Part shown: piece after piece, positions 11,299-18,958 of the stretch
How the letters are laid out: the number at the start of each line of letters is the position of its first letter
How positions within the stretch are numbered: position 1 is the first letter of the stretch
Source: Bacteroidaceae bacterium
GTDB taxonomy: Bacteria; Bacteroidota; Bacteroidia; Bacteroidales; Bacteroidaceae
DNA: 24,323 nt
Direction: 5' to 3'
Assembly: GCA_900769765.1 (NCBI GenBank)
Contig: CAAGHW010000066.1
Coordinates: forward strand, 1 to 24,323
Notes under the pieces: generated by a model
Databases searched by the model: none
Seen by the model: the letters and a program-made list of their open reading frames with translations, nothing else
What the model was told of the DNA's origin: nothing
Made by a program: the position numbers and the translations under genes

Positions 11299-12978
11299 TT
11301 ACTGATACATGAATCTCTTGATACTCTGCTTTGGAGTCTTTTCAAATGGCTCGCGACGGATTTCGGTATAACCTATCTTGCTATACGCTGCGAGTTCTGA
11401 GTTTAGAGCCAAAACATTCTCATCGACCATCTTGTTCAATTGTTCCTCGCTGATACCAGCCTTATTGGCTGCATCATAATCAGCAACCACAAGTGCCACA
11501 ATAGCATTCTTGCGACCTACAACAAGCGACTCCACCACATAAGGCAGGTTGTTTATCTTATCCTCAATCTCCTCGGGATAGATATTCTGTCCGCTACTTG
11601 TAAGAATCATATTCTTGCAACGGCCCTTGATAAAGAGGTTCGCCTTATTGTCGAAAATACCCATATCACCTGTACGCAACCAGCCATCGTTTGTAAAGGC
11701 TGCCTTTGTTGCCTCTTCGTTCTTATAGTAACCGAGCATTACGGCATCGCCCTTGACCTGAATCTCACCAAGTACACGACGTGGATTGGCAGAATCGATA
11801 CGTATTTCAATAGGATGAGCGTTGGTACCACAAGAATACTTGACATATTCACTCTTGTCGCGATAAGAGATAAGAGGACCACACTCTGTCATACCATAAC
11901 CCACAACGTAAGGGAATTTCATTCTCTTGAGCAAATCCTCAACCTCGCTGTTCAAGGCAGCACCACCAAGAATTACACCTGTTGTAAAGCCGTTTCCGAA
12001 CGCATCGAGCAACGATTTGCGTATCTTGTTGAGAACAATCTTGTCCAATACAGGTATCTTAAGCAACAGCTTTGCAGGGAATTTTCGTGTAGCAGGGAAT
12101 ACTTTTGACTTGAAAATCTTCTCTATCACCATAGGCACACTCAAGAACATGAATGGCTTTACAGCAGCAAGACCGGCCAACAAACGTGCTGGAGTTGGCT
12201 TGCCCGGCATCACATGGACATGACAACCGCTTGACAACGGGAAGATAACGTCAAATGCCTGACCGAACATATGTGCCATAGGAAGAATTGCAAAGATGTG
12301 ACCGCCTACACAAGTAGGTATCTCGCGGAAACCGAACTCAAGGTTTGCCGACAAAGAACGTGCAGGAAGAACGACACCCTTTGATGTAGCACTTGTTGTG
12401 CCCGATGTAAAGCTGATTGCTACAGGAGCATTCAAGTCACGCTCCTCTTTATAATAGTTGAAACTATCGGGAGTAAGACCATTGGGATGACGCGAAGAGA
12501 GAAGAGAATCAATGTTTTCCCTAACCTTCGCCAACTTTCCTGTCGTATCACGCAATACAGACATATCCTTTATATCTACAACACCGGCAAAACCTTTTGT
12601 TGCTTCCAAAACATCATAAAGTTCGGGAGACGCATTCAAGCCCTTGTAAGCTATATCATCTACAATCAACATCTTACACTCCGAGAACGAGCCAAGTTCA
12701 GCAATTGCAGCAGGCAAAAAGTCCGGGAGGAACGGCACTGTTACAGCATCGTATGTCAAGGTTGCATAATATGCGATACACCATTCTGCCGAGTTACGGG
12801 CATAAATGGCAACCTTATCACCTTTTTCTATTCCTGCCTCTTCAAAAAGAATATGATACTTCTCGATACCTTCAACCATTTGGGCATAAGAATATGTCTC
12901 CTTACCGAAGTTTGTAACAGCAGGCAAATCCCAATACTTCTTTACAGAATCATTAAAATAACTTATAAAATGTCTCAT
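11299..12978 (-). CDS. AMP-dependent acyl-CoA ligase, paralog A
   Basis: 559-residue ANL-family enzyme that activates a carboxylic (probably fatty) acid to acyl-AMP and then acyl-CoA. Visible motifs: P-loop at 191-201 (TSGTTSATSKG), YGMTECGP (361-368), GWLRTGD (432-438), hinge and A8 KGRCKNMILTSSGQN (451-465) and the C-terminal catalytic Lys554 in SIKRFMY. The P-loop is odd: it has one extra residue and Ser for the usual Pro before Lys-Gly, unlike paralogs B and C. No signal peptide or membrane segment. A 384-bp spacer with a terminator separates it from paralog B, so it probably has its own promoter. Chain length and physiological substrate cannot be read from sequence; fatty acid import, membrane turnover or an amino-acid-derived acid are options. 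Confidence 0.9.
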   Translation of the reverse strand: MRHFISYFNDSVKKYWDLPAVTNFGKETYSYAQMVEGIEKYHILFEEAGIEKGDKVAIYARNSAEWCIAYYATLTYDAVTVPFLPDFLPAAIAELGSFSECKMLIVDDIAYKGLNASPELYDVLEATKGFAGVVDIKDMSVLRDTTGKLAKVRENIDSLLSSRHPNGLTPDSFNYYKEERDLNAPVAISFTSGTTSATSKGVVLPARSLSANLEFGFREIPTCVGGHIFAILPMAHMFGQAFDVIFPLSSGCHVHVMPGKPTPARLLAGLAAVKPFMFLSVPMVIEKIFKSKVFPATRKFPAKLLLKIPVLDKIVLNKIRKSLLDAFGNGFTTGVILGGAALNSEVEDLLKRMKFPYVVGYGMTECGPLISYRDKSEYVKYSCGTNAHPIEIRIDSANPRRVLGEIQVKGDAVMLGYYKNEEATKAAFTNDGWLRTGDMGIFDNKANLFIKGRCKNMILTSSGQNIYPEEIEDKINNLPYVVESLVVGRKNAIVALVVADYDAANKAGISEEQLNKMVDENVLALNSELAAYSKIGYTEIRREPFEKTPKQSIKRFMYQ

Positions 12979-13042
12979 ATTATATTTAGTTTACAATTCT
13001 TACTTCTGTATTAAATGATTGCAAATCCCCAAGTATGCGCAA

Positions 13043-13138
13043 CCTATTTTCATAAAATTCCACTGTGGGCGTAGCCTATTTTCATAAAATTCCACCTTGA
13101 GCGTAGCCTATTTTCGCAAAGTTTTACTTGCACCGCGA
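13043..13138. repeat. Three tandem 32-bp repeats
   Basis: Units begin at 13043, 13075 and 13107, each starting CCTATTTTC. Units 1 and 2 share CCTATTTTCATAAAATTCCA and end GCGTAG; unit 3 has diverged (TTTTCGCAAAG) and merges into a hairpin. The sequence before unit 1 (GCGCAA) may be the tail of a fourth, decayed unit. Repeats are contiguous with no spacers, so this is not a CRISPR array. Confidence 0.85.
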
Positions 13139-13150
13139 GTAAAACTTTGC
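13116..13150. promoter_or_regulatory. Perfect 13-bp stem-loop in ligase A leader
   Basis: GCAAAGTTTTACT (13116-13128) and AGTAAAACTTTGC (13138-13150) are exact reverse complements around a 9-nt loop. It has no T-run immediately after it on the minus strand and lies about 140 bp upstream of the ligase A ATG, so a leader structure or operator is more likely than a terminator. Confidence 0.6.
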
Positions 13151-13181
13151 AAATATCTGCTTTTTTTCTCAAACAGCAATC

Positions 13182-13218
13182 AAAATTTGCACAAATTAAC
13201 TCAAAATGTGCAAATTTT
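13182..13218. promoter_or_regulatory. Inverted repeat AAAATTTGCACA, possible operator
   Basis: AAAATTTGCACA (13182-13193) and TGTGCAAATTTT (13207-13218) are perfectly complementary with a 13-bp spacer, so equivalent positions of the two arms lie about two helical turns apart. It sits beside the possible -33 region of the ligase A promoter. Binding by a dimeric repressor or activator is an inference. Confidence 0.5.
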
Positions 13219-13316
13219 ATTCTCGTAAAAGTAAAAAAGCAACAATATTTTAACTTTCATTAACATCAAGCGCGCAAAAATGCGCCATATTTCGCGAAGA
13301 TAACCATTATAAATAA

Positions 13317-13342
13317 AAAATGCACGCCTAAGCGTGCATTTT
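13317..13342 (-). terminator. Terminator of the ligase C-B operon
   Basis: AAAATGCACGC and GCGTGCATTTT form an 11-bp perfect stem with a CTAA loop. On the minus strand it is followed by a run of T (TTTTTTATTTAT). It lies 20 bp past the stop codon of ligase B. Confidence 0.9.
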
Positions 13343-13362
13343 CCACAAAAACAATCAATATA

Positions 13363-15036
13363 TTATTTGTACATAAATCTCTTGATACTCAATTTCGGAG
13401 TTTTCTCGAATGGTTCGTTCTTGATTTCGCAAACGGTAATCTTGCTGTATACAGGCAATTTCTCATTGAGTGCAGAAACATTCTCTTCCATAGCCTTCTG
13501 CAATTCCTCGGGTGAAAGACCTGCCTCTTTTACAGCATCAGGGTTAGGAACAATCAAGGCGACCAAACCATGCTTACGACCGATAATCAAAGATTCAGCA
13601 ACCATCGGCAACTGGTTTACAAGATCCTCAATCTCCTCGGGATAGACATTCTGACCGTTGGCGGTAAGAATCATATTCTTGCAACGACCCTTGATGAAGA
13701 TGTTCTCATTCTTGTCCATAAGACCCATATCACCTGTCTTCAACCAGCCGTCTCTTGTAAATGTAGCATTTGTAGCTTCGGGATTCTTGTAGTAACCGTC
13801 CATCACAGATGCACCCTTTGCCTGAATCTCTCCGGGTATCTTTGAAGGATTACTTGAATCGATACGGATTTCAACACCTGGATGAGCAACTGCACCGCAT
13901 GAACGCATCACAAAATCCTGCCATCTCTTATAGCTCAACAGAGGACCGCACTCAGTCATTCCGTAACCTACGCAATAAGGAAGTCTTATCTTCTTCATTA
14001 CCTTCTCAACCTCCTTATTTAGAGCAGCACCGCCAAGAATTATACCACCCTTCTCTATACATCCACCGAATGTGGCAATAAGTGTTGAACGTACTTTATT
14101 ATATATAAGGGTTCTGACTCCTGGAATTGCAGTAAGCACCTTCATTACTGGTTTCTGCAAAGTAGGCATAACCTTGGCACGGAAAATCTTTTCGATAAGC
14201 AAAGGCACAGTCAGGAACATGAAAGGCTTGACATCGGCAAGAGCCTTCAGCAGACGTGCAGGAATAGGCTTCTCGGTAAAGATATTCACATGACAACCAC
14301 ATGTAAAAGGATATACAAAGTCAAATATCTGTCCAAAGATGTGTGCCAAAGGAAGTATTGACAACAACCTGTCACTTGGCTCAGCAGGAATATGGTCGCG
14401 TGCAAACTGAACATTTGAAGATATTGAACGCGCCGAAAGCATTACGCCCTTTGGTGAGCTGCTGGTACCGGAGGTATAGCTGATTACAGCCAATGCATCC
14501 AAGTCGTTTCTCTTATAGTCGATGTGCTCGGGAGCGACACCATTTGGGAAACGCTTTGCAAATTCCGCATCAATCTTTTCGTTTACACCTGTCAGCTTCT
14601 CGTTGCAATCAACAAGAACCTTCAGACCTGCAATATTTACAAGACCGCAGAAATCGGCAAAACCCTCAAACTGAGAAACAATCTTGTCACGCTCAAGACC
14701 ACCGAAAATAGAATCATCGACCATAAGCAGACGGCTATCTGAAAGACGTGTAAGGTCAGCAATATTCTGTGGAAGGAAATCGGCAAGCAAAGGAACGCAC
14801 ACAGCATCGTATGTCACAACTGCGAAATAAGCGATACACCACTCGGCAGAATTACGTGAACAGAGAGCAATCTTGTCGCCCTTCTTTATTCCACACTCCT
14901 CAAACAGCAAGTGCATTCTCTCGATTTCGTTTGCAACCTCGCCATAAGTAAATGTTTTTGCTCCATAATTACTCAAAGCCGGACAATTCCAATTAGCCTT
15001 GATAGACTCATCAACGTAAGACAAAAAGTGTTTCAT
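13363..15036 (-). CDS. AMP-dependent acyl-CoA ligase, paralog B
   Basis: 557 residues, colinear with paralogs A and C from MKHFLSYVDESIKANWNCPAL to KTPKLSIKRFMYK. The P-loop is canonical in form, TSGTSSSPKG (188-197). YGMTECGP is at 358-365, the GWLKTGD and KGRCKNMILTANGQN motifs follow, and catalytic Lys552 lies in SIKRFMY. It is more like C than A in the P-loop and in the AHIFGQ.FDF.Y and KPIPARLLKALADVKPFMFLTVPLL region (about 230-280). It begins 20 bp after paralog C ends, without a Shine-Dalgarno sequence, and is followed by a strong terminator, so C and B form one operon. Substrate unknown. Confidence 0.9.
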   Translation of the reverse strand: MKHFLSYVDESIKANWNCPALSNYGAKTFTYGEVANEIERMHLLFEECGIKKGDKIALCSRNSAEWCIAYFAVVTYDAVCVPLLADFLPQNIADLTRLSDSRLLMVDDSIFGGLERDKIVSQFEGFADFCGLVNIAGLKVLVDCNEKLTGVNEKIDAEFAKRFPNGVAPEHIDYKRNDLDALAVISYTSGTSSSPKGVMLSARSISSNVQFARDHIPAEPSDRLLSILPLAHIFGQIFDFVYPFTCGCHVNIFTEKPIPARLLKALADVKPFMFLTVPLLIEKIFRAKVMPTLQKPVMKVLTAIPGVRTLIYNKVRSTLIATFGGCIEKGGIILGGAALNKEVEKVMKKIRLPYCVGYGMTECGPLLSYKRWQDFVMRSCGAVAHPGVEIRIDSSNPSKIPGEIQAKGASVMDGYYKNPEATNATFTRDGWLKTGDMGLMDKNENIFIKGRCKNMILTANGQNVYPEEIEDLVNQLPMVAESLIIGRKHGLVALIVPNPDAVKEAGLSPEELQKAMEENVSALNEKLPVYSKITVCEIKNEPFEKTPKLSIKRFMYK

Positions 15037-15056
15037 AATATTTTGTGTTATTAATA

Positions 15057-16736
15057 TCAGTTATACATAAATCTCTTGATACTCTGCTTGGGAGTTTTTT
15101 CGAACGGCTCATTGCGGAACTCACAACGGGCAATCTGACTATATACAGGCAATTTTGCATTTAAAGCCAACACCGATTTTTCAATGGCATCTATCACCTG
15201 GACATTGCTCATGCCATCGGCTTTTGCCGTTTCATTGTCGGCAACGATAATGGCAATTATTGCATGGTTTCTGCCGACAACAATGCTTTCCGACACATAT
15301 TTGATGCGGTTAATCATATCCTCAATCTCCTCGGGATAGATATTCTGACCGCTACCGGTAAGAATCATATTCTTGCAACGGCCCTTGATAAATACAGTAC
15401 CGAAACGGTCCTGTGTACCCATATCACCTGTTTTCAACCATCCGTCACTTGTAAAAGATGCCTTTGTAGCCTCTTCGTTCTTATAGTAACCTGTTGTTAC
15501 GACTGCGCCACGCACCTGTATCTCGCCTGGGAACTTTGAAGGACGGTCTGAATCGATACGTAATTCAAGATTCTCTTTTACTACACCACCGCGGCTGTCG
15601 ATAGAGGGGTGTGCCGATGCCACATAGCTGATAAGCGGACCACATTCGGTCATACCATAGCCGACAGCATACGGAATCCTGATTTTCTTCATAACCTTAT
15701 CAACATCCTTGCTTATTGCCGCACCACCTATAAAGAAACCGGCCTTGGCAAGATTACCACCGAATGTATCAATAATCTTGGAACGTACCTTATTAAGGAT
15801 TAGTCTACGCACTCCGGGAATAGAAAGCAGGAACTTCATTACAGGCTTGCGCAAGGTAGGGATTACTTTTGAACGGAACACCTTTTCAACAAGCAACGGC
15901 ACAGTAAGGAATATGAAAGGCTTCACCGTAGACAAAGCTTTCAACAAACGTGCCGGAACAGGTTTTTCTGTAAAGATGTTGATATGACATCCGCAAGAGA
16001 ACAAGAAGAGGAAATCGAACGACAGACCGAAAATATGGGCAAACGGCAATATAGACAAAGTATTACCGCCCTCTTTCACTGCTATAGGCACAAGCTTGCG
16101 GGCAATCTCGACATTTCCTGACAAAGACCTTGCCGGCAACATTACACCTTTAGGTGAACTGCTGGTTCCTGATGTATAGCTGATGACAGAAAGATTATCG
16201 ACATTGCCGTTGTTCAACTCTACATCATCGGCACTCATGCCACAAGGATAACGCTCTTCATGGATTTTCTCTACAGACTTGCAGTCCACATCAAACCTAT
16301 TCTCGTAGCCATCTATCGCCTTGTATGTTACAATATCGACAAGAGCTATAAAATTATCTATTCCGGCAAATTTATCGACCAGATTATCGCGCTGCATACC
16401 GGCAAGCACACTCTTGTCGACAAAGAGTAATTTACTGTCGGAAGCCTTTGTAAGATTCAACACATTTTCAGGTAAGAAGTCTGACAACAAAGGAACTGCA
16501 ACAGCCTCGTACGATGCGATGGCAAGAAAAGCGACGCACCACTCGGCAGAGCTCTTCGCGCATATTGCAATATGATCACCCTTTTTAATTCCGCATTGTT
16601 CAAATATTATATGCAATTTTGAAATATTTATTGCAACATCGGAATAATTCAATGTATTCGCACCGTAATTCGTCAATGCGGGTTTATTCCAATTCTCTTT
16701 TATGGCGTCTTCTACGTAAGACAGAAAATGTTTCAT
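15057..16736 (-). CDS. AMP-dependent acyl-CoA ligase, paralog C
   Basis: 559 residues from the preferred start at 16736 (MKHFLSYVEDAIKENWNKPAL), which aligns with the starts of A and B. An in-frame ATG at 16808 would add 24 residues of no family resemblance. It has the P-loop TSGTSSSPKG, YGMTECGP, GWLKTGD, KGRCKNMILTGSGQN and the terminal SIKRFMYN lysine. It is the first gene of the C-B operon and diverges from the carboxyltransferase gene across about 380 bp. I could not identify a confident promoter. Three side-by-side copies suggest tandem duplication followed by substrate or regulatory specialisation. Confidence 0.9.
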   Translation of the reverse strand: MKHFLSYVEDAIKENWNKPALTNYGANTLNYSDVAINISKLHIIFEQCGIKKGDHIAICAKSSAEWCVAFLAIASYEAVAVPLLSDFLPENVLNLTKASDSKLLFVDKSVLAGMQRDNLVDKFAGIDNFIALVDIVTYKAIDGYENRFDVDCKSVEKIHEERYPCGMSADDVELNNGNVDNLSVISYTSGTSSSPKGVMLPARSLSGNVEIARKLVPIAVKEGGNTLSILPFAHIFGLSFDFLFLFSCGCHINIFTEKPVPARLLKALSTVKPFIFLTVPLLVEKVFRSKVIPTLRKPVMKFLLSIPGVRRLILNKVRSKIIDTFGGNLAKAGFFIGGAAISKDVDKVMKKIRIPYAVGYGMTECGPLISYVASAHPSIDSRGGVVKENLELRIDSDRPSKFPGEIQVRGAVVTTGYYKNEEATKASFTSDGWLKTGDMGTQDRFGTVFIKGRCKNMILTGSGQNIYPEEIEDMINRIKYVSESIVVGRNHAIIAIIVADNETAKADGMSNVQVIDAIEKSVLALNAKLPVYSQIARCEFRNEPFEKTPKQSIKRFMYN

Positions 16737-17113
16737 GTACCTATATTTATTACCTGTTGTTTTATCAAATCTTTTGCAAAGTTCACAATTCATTTCATAA
16801 GAAACCATTTTGGACGATACAGAGCGTATCGTATTGGTAAAACAGTGAAATATGTGGCTAAATACGATATATTGTGGTGAAATCGGTTTTAATAAAACGT
16901 AATTTTAGGCCATATTTCTGTTTTTAACCACATTTTTCCACAAATAGCGCACTTTTTGAACAAAAACTCACATTTATGACCAAAAAATCTTTTTGAGAGA
17001 AAAAATGCAAGAAAAATAGGTTATTATAATAAAGACATTATCTTTGCAGAAAGAGAAAAAGAAAAAACAAGAGAATAACGACATAAAATCAAAGGACCTT
17101 ATAATTAATTGTT
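16737..17113. promoter_or_regulatory. Divergent regulatory region, ligase C / carboxyltransferase
   Basis: AT-rich and without a credible gene. It holds an inverted repeat ACGATAC-AGAGC-GTATCGT (16814-16832) with another TACGATA about 30 bp further on, several GTGG/CCAC motifs in the centre, and the -7 box for the plus-strand gene (17039-17046). The inverted repeat lies upstream of ligase C and could serve as an operator for it. Confidence 0.5.
17039..17046 (+). promoter_or_regulatory. -7 box of the carboxyltransferase gene
   Basis: TATCTTTG is a perfect match to the Bacteroidetes -7 consensus TAnnTTTG, and it is followed by CAG as in many such promoters. No TTTG is found 19-21 bp upstream. 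Transcription would begin near 17053, giving a leader of about 60 nt. Confidence 0.55.
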
Positions 17114-18889
17114 ATGGAAAAGGAGATTAAATTCAGTTTGGTCTATCGCGACATGTTCCAATCGTCCGGAAAATTCCAGCCATTGGCCGATCAACTTGAG
17201 AAAGTAGCACCTGCAATCATTGAGATGGGATGTTTCTCACGTGTCGAAACAAACGGAGGAGCTTTTGAGCAAGTCAACCTTATGGCAGGAGAGAACCCGA
17301 ACAATGCAGTACGACGCTTTACAAAATTCTTTAATGAAGCCGGAATACAGACACATATGTTGGACAGAGCCTTGAATGCTCTAAGAATGTTCCCGGTACC
17401 GGCAGATGTACGCAAGCTGATGTATAAGGTTAAAAAAGCACAAGGCGTTGACATTACAAGAATTTTCTGCGGTTTGAACGACACACGCAACATTATACCA
17501 TCAATAAAATATGCTCTTGAGGCAGGAATGATACCACAAGCCACATTGTGTATAACATCATCCCCTATCCACACTGTAGAATATTACAGCAACATAGCCG
17601 AAGAACTCATCGCGGCAGGAGCAAAAGAGATATGCCTCAAGGACATGGCAGGAATAGGCCGTCCCGATTTTCTTGGCCGTCTTGTAAAGAACATAAAGGA
17701 CCGACATCCCGAGATAATCATACAATATCACGGACACAGCGGCCCCGGATTGTCTATGGCTTCAATCCTCGAAGTCTGCAAGAACGGTTGCGACATCATA
17801 GACACCGCCGTAGAACCCCTCTCTTGGGGTAAGGTTCACCCAGACGTTATAAGCGTACAGGCAATGTTGAAAGATGCAGGATTCAAAGTCCCCGAAATCA
17901 ACATGAACGCATACATGAAAGTGCGCAGCCTCACCCAGCAATTCATTGATGAGTGGATGGGAGTGTTCATGGACAACAACAACAAATTGATGAGTTCTTT
18001 ATTGTTGACAAGCGGACTTCCCGGCGGCATGATGGGCTCAATGATGTCCGACCTTGCAGGTGTACACAAAGGCATCAACGGAATTCTGCAGAGCAAAGGC
18101 AAACCGACATACACACTCGACGAACTTATGGTGGAACTGTTCAACGAAGTGGCATACGTATGGCCACGCGTAGGATACCCTCCATTGGTAACGCCATTCA
18201 GCCAGTATGTAAAGAACATAGCATTGATGAACCTGCTCTCACGTGCTCAGGACGAGCCGCGTTTCAGCCGTATGGACGAAAGCATGTGGGGTATGATATT
18301 AGGTAAGAGCGGCCGTTTGCCCGGCGAAGTGGCTCCCGAAATAAAAGAGCTTGCCAAAGAGAAAGGGCTTGAGTTTACCGATGCCGACCCACAGAGTTTC
18401 TATCCAGACACACTCGACAAATACATCAAAGAGATGGAAGAGCTTGGATGGGAAAGAGGAGAAGACGACGAAGAGCTATGGGAGTTCGCTATGCACGAAC
18501 GCCAATACCGCGACTACAAGAGCGGTGTCGCTAAGGAGCGTTTCCTTGCCGATATAGAAAAAGCCAAAGAGAGCGAAATGGCAAGCAAGGGTGTAAGCAT
18601 CGAAGAGATAAAAGCCATAAAGCATGCCAAAGCCGACCCTGTCGTAGCCGCCGAGAAAGGACAGATCCTTTGGGAAGTTATGGTTGAAGGCGAATCATTG
18701 GCACCGGCTATCGGCAAGCATTATTCAGCCGACGAACTGTTCTGCACAATCATCACCCCATGGGGTGAACTACAACCCGTAGCAGCAGGCCTCGGCGGAC
18801 GCGTCATTGAAATCTGCGCAAAGCAAGGCGACCACGTAAACCGCGGTGAGATTATCGCTTACCTGCAACGCGACGAATTGTTCAATTAA
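17114..18889 (+). CDS. PycB/OadA-type carboxyltransferase lacking a biotin-lysine domain
   Basis: 591 residues. Residues 1-about 290 form the TIM-barrel carboxyltransferase domain of pyruvate carboxylase and oxaloacetate decarboxylase. The divalent-metal ligands are present: Asp13 in YRDMFQS, Lys176 in CLKDMAG, and His206 and His208 in YHGHSGPG. A helical PYC_OADA-like region follows. The C-terminus (about 545-591) begins like a biotinyl/lipoyl half-domain (GRVIEICAKQGDHVNRGEIIAYL) but ends QRDELFN where the biotin-bearing EAMKM should be. It therefore cannot be self-biotinylated and must use a separate carrier, or act differently. No biotin carrier, biotin carboxylase or membrane beta subunit is adjacent. 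A single-gene transcript ending at a perfect terminator. Exact reaction unresolved. Confidence 0.85.
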   Translation: MEKEIKFSLVYRDMFQSSGKFQPLADQLEKVAPAIIEMGCFSRVETNGGAFEQVNLMAGENPNNAVRRFTKFFNEAGIQTHMLDRALNALRMFPVPADVRKLMYKVKKAQGVDITRIFCGLNDTRNIIPSIKYALEAGMIPQATLCITSSPIHTVEYYSNIAEELIAAGAKEICLKDMAGIGRPDFLGRLVKNIKDRHPEIIIQYHGHSGPGLSMASILEVCKNGCDIIDTAVEPLSWGKVHPDVISVQAMLKDAGFKVPEINMNAYMKVRSLTQQFIDEWMGVFMDNNNKLMSSLLLTSGLPGGMMGSMMSDLAGVHKGINGILQSKGKPTYTLDELMVELFNEVAYVWPRVGYPPLVTPFSQYVKNIALMNLLSRAQDEPRFSRMDESMWGMILGKSGRLPGEVAPEIKELAKEKGLEFTDADPQSFYPDTLDKYIKEMEELGWERGEDDEELWEFAMHERQYRDYKSGVAKERFLADIEKAKESEMASKGVSIEEIKAIKHAKADPVVAAEKGQILWEVMVEGESLAPAIGKHYSADELFCTIITPWGELQPVAAGLGGRVIEICAKQGDHVNRGEIIAYLQRDELFN

Positions 18890-18906
18890 AGATGACAATA
18901 AAATAC

Positions 18907-18942
18907 AAAAAACAGACGCGAAAATTTTCGCGTCTGTTTTTT
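18907..18942. terminator. Bidirectional terminator, 36-bp perfect palindrome
   Basis: AAAAAACAGACGCGAAAA is followed directly by its reverse complement. It lies between the convergent carboxyltransferase and GH35 genes and supplies a U-tract on either strand. In RNA the tip would open into an AT-rich loop. Confidence 0.95.
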
Positions 18943-18958
18943 ACGTATATGGTATGTG

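Larger units (their letters stand above)
12979..13316. other. Repeat-rich spacer upstream of ligase A
   Basis: No gene is visible here. The spacer holds three 32-bp tandem repeats (13043-13138), a hairpin (13116-13150), a 12-bp inverted repeat (13182-13218) and a possible minus-strand promoter: ATTG at 13177-13180, a 19-bp spacer, then GATATTTG at 13150-13157. If that promoter is used, the ligase A transcript would start inside the hairpin and carry a leader of about 165 nt that includes all three repeats. Confidence 0.5.

Noticed and set aside
13043..13138. CRISPR array
   Set aside because: The 32-bp units are contiguous with no unique spacers and no cas genes are present.
16737..16808. N-terminal 24-residue extension of ligase C
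   Set aside because: Paralogs A and B start exactly at the equivalent of Met25, and the extension has no similarity to the family.
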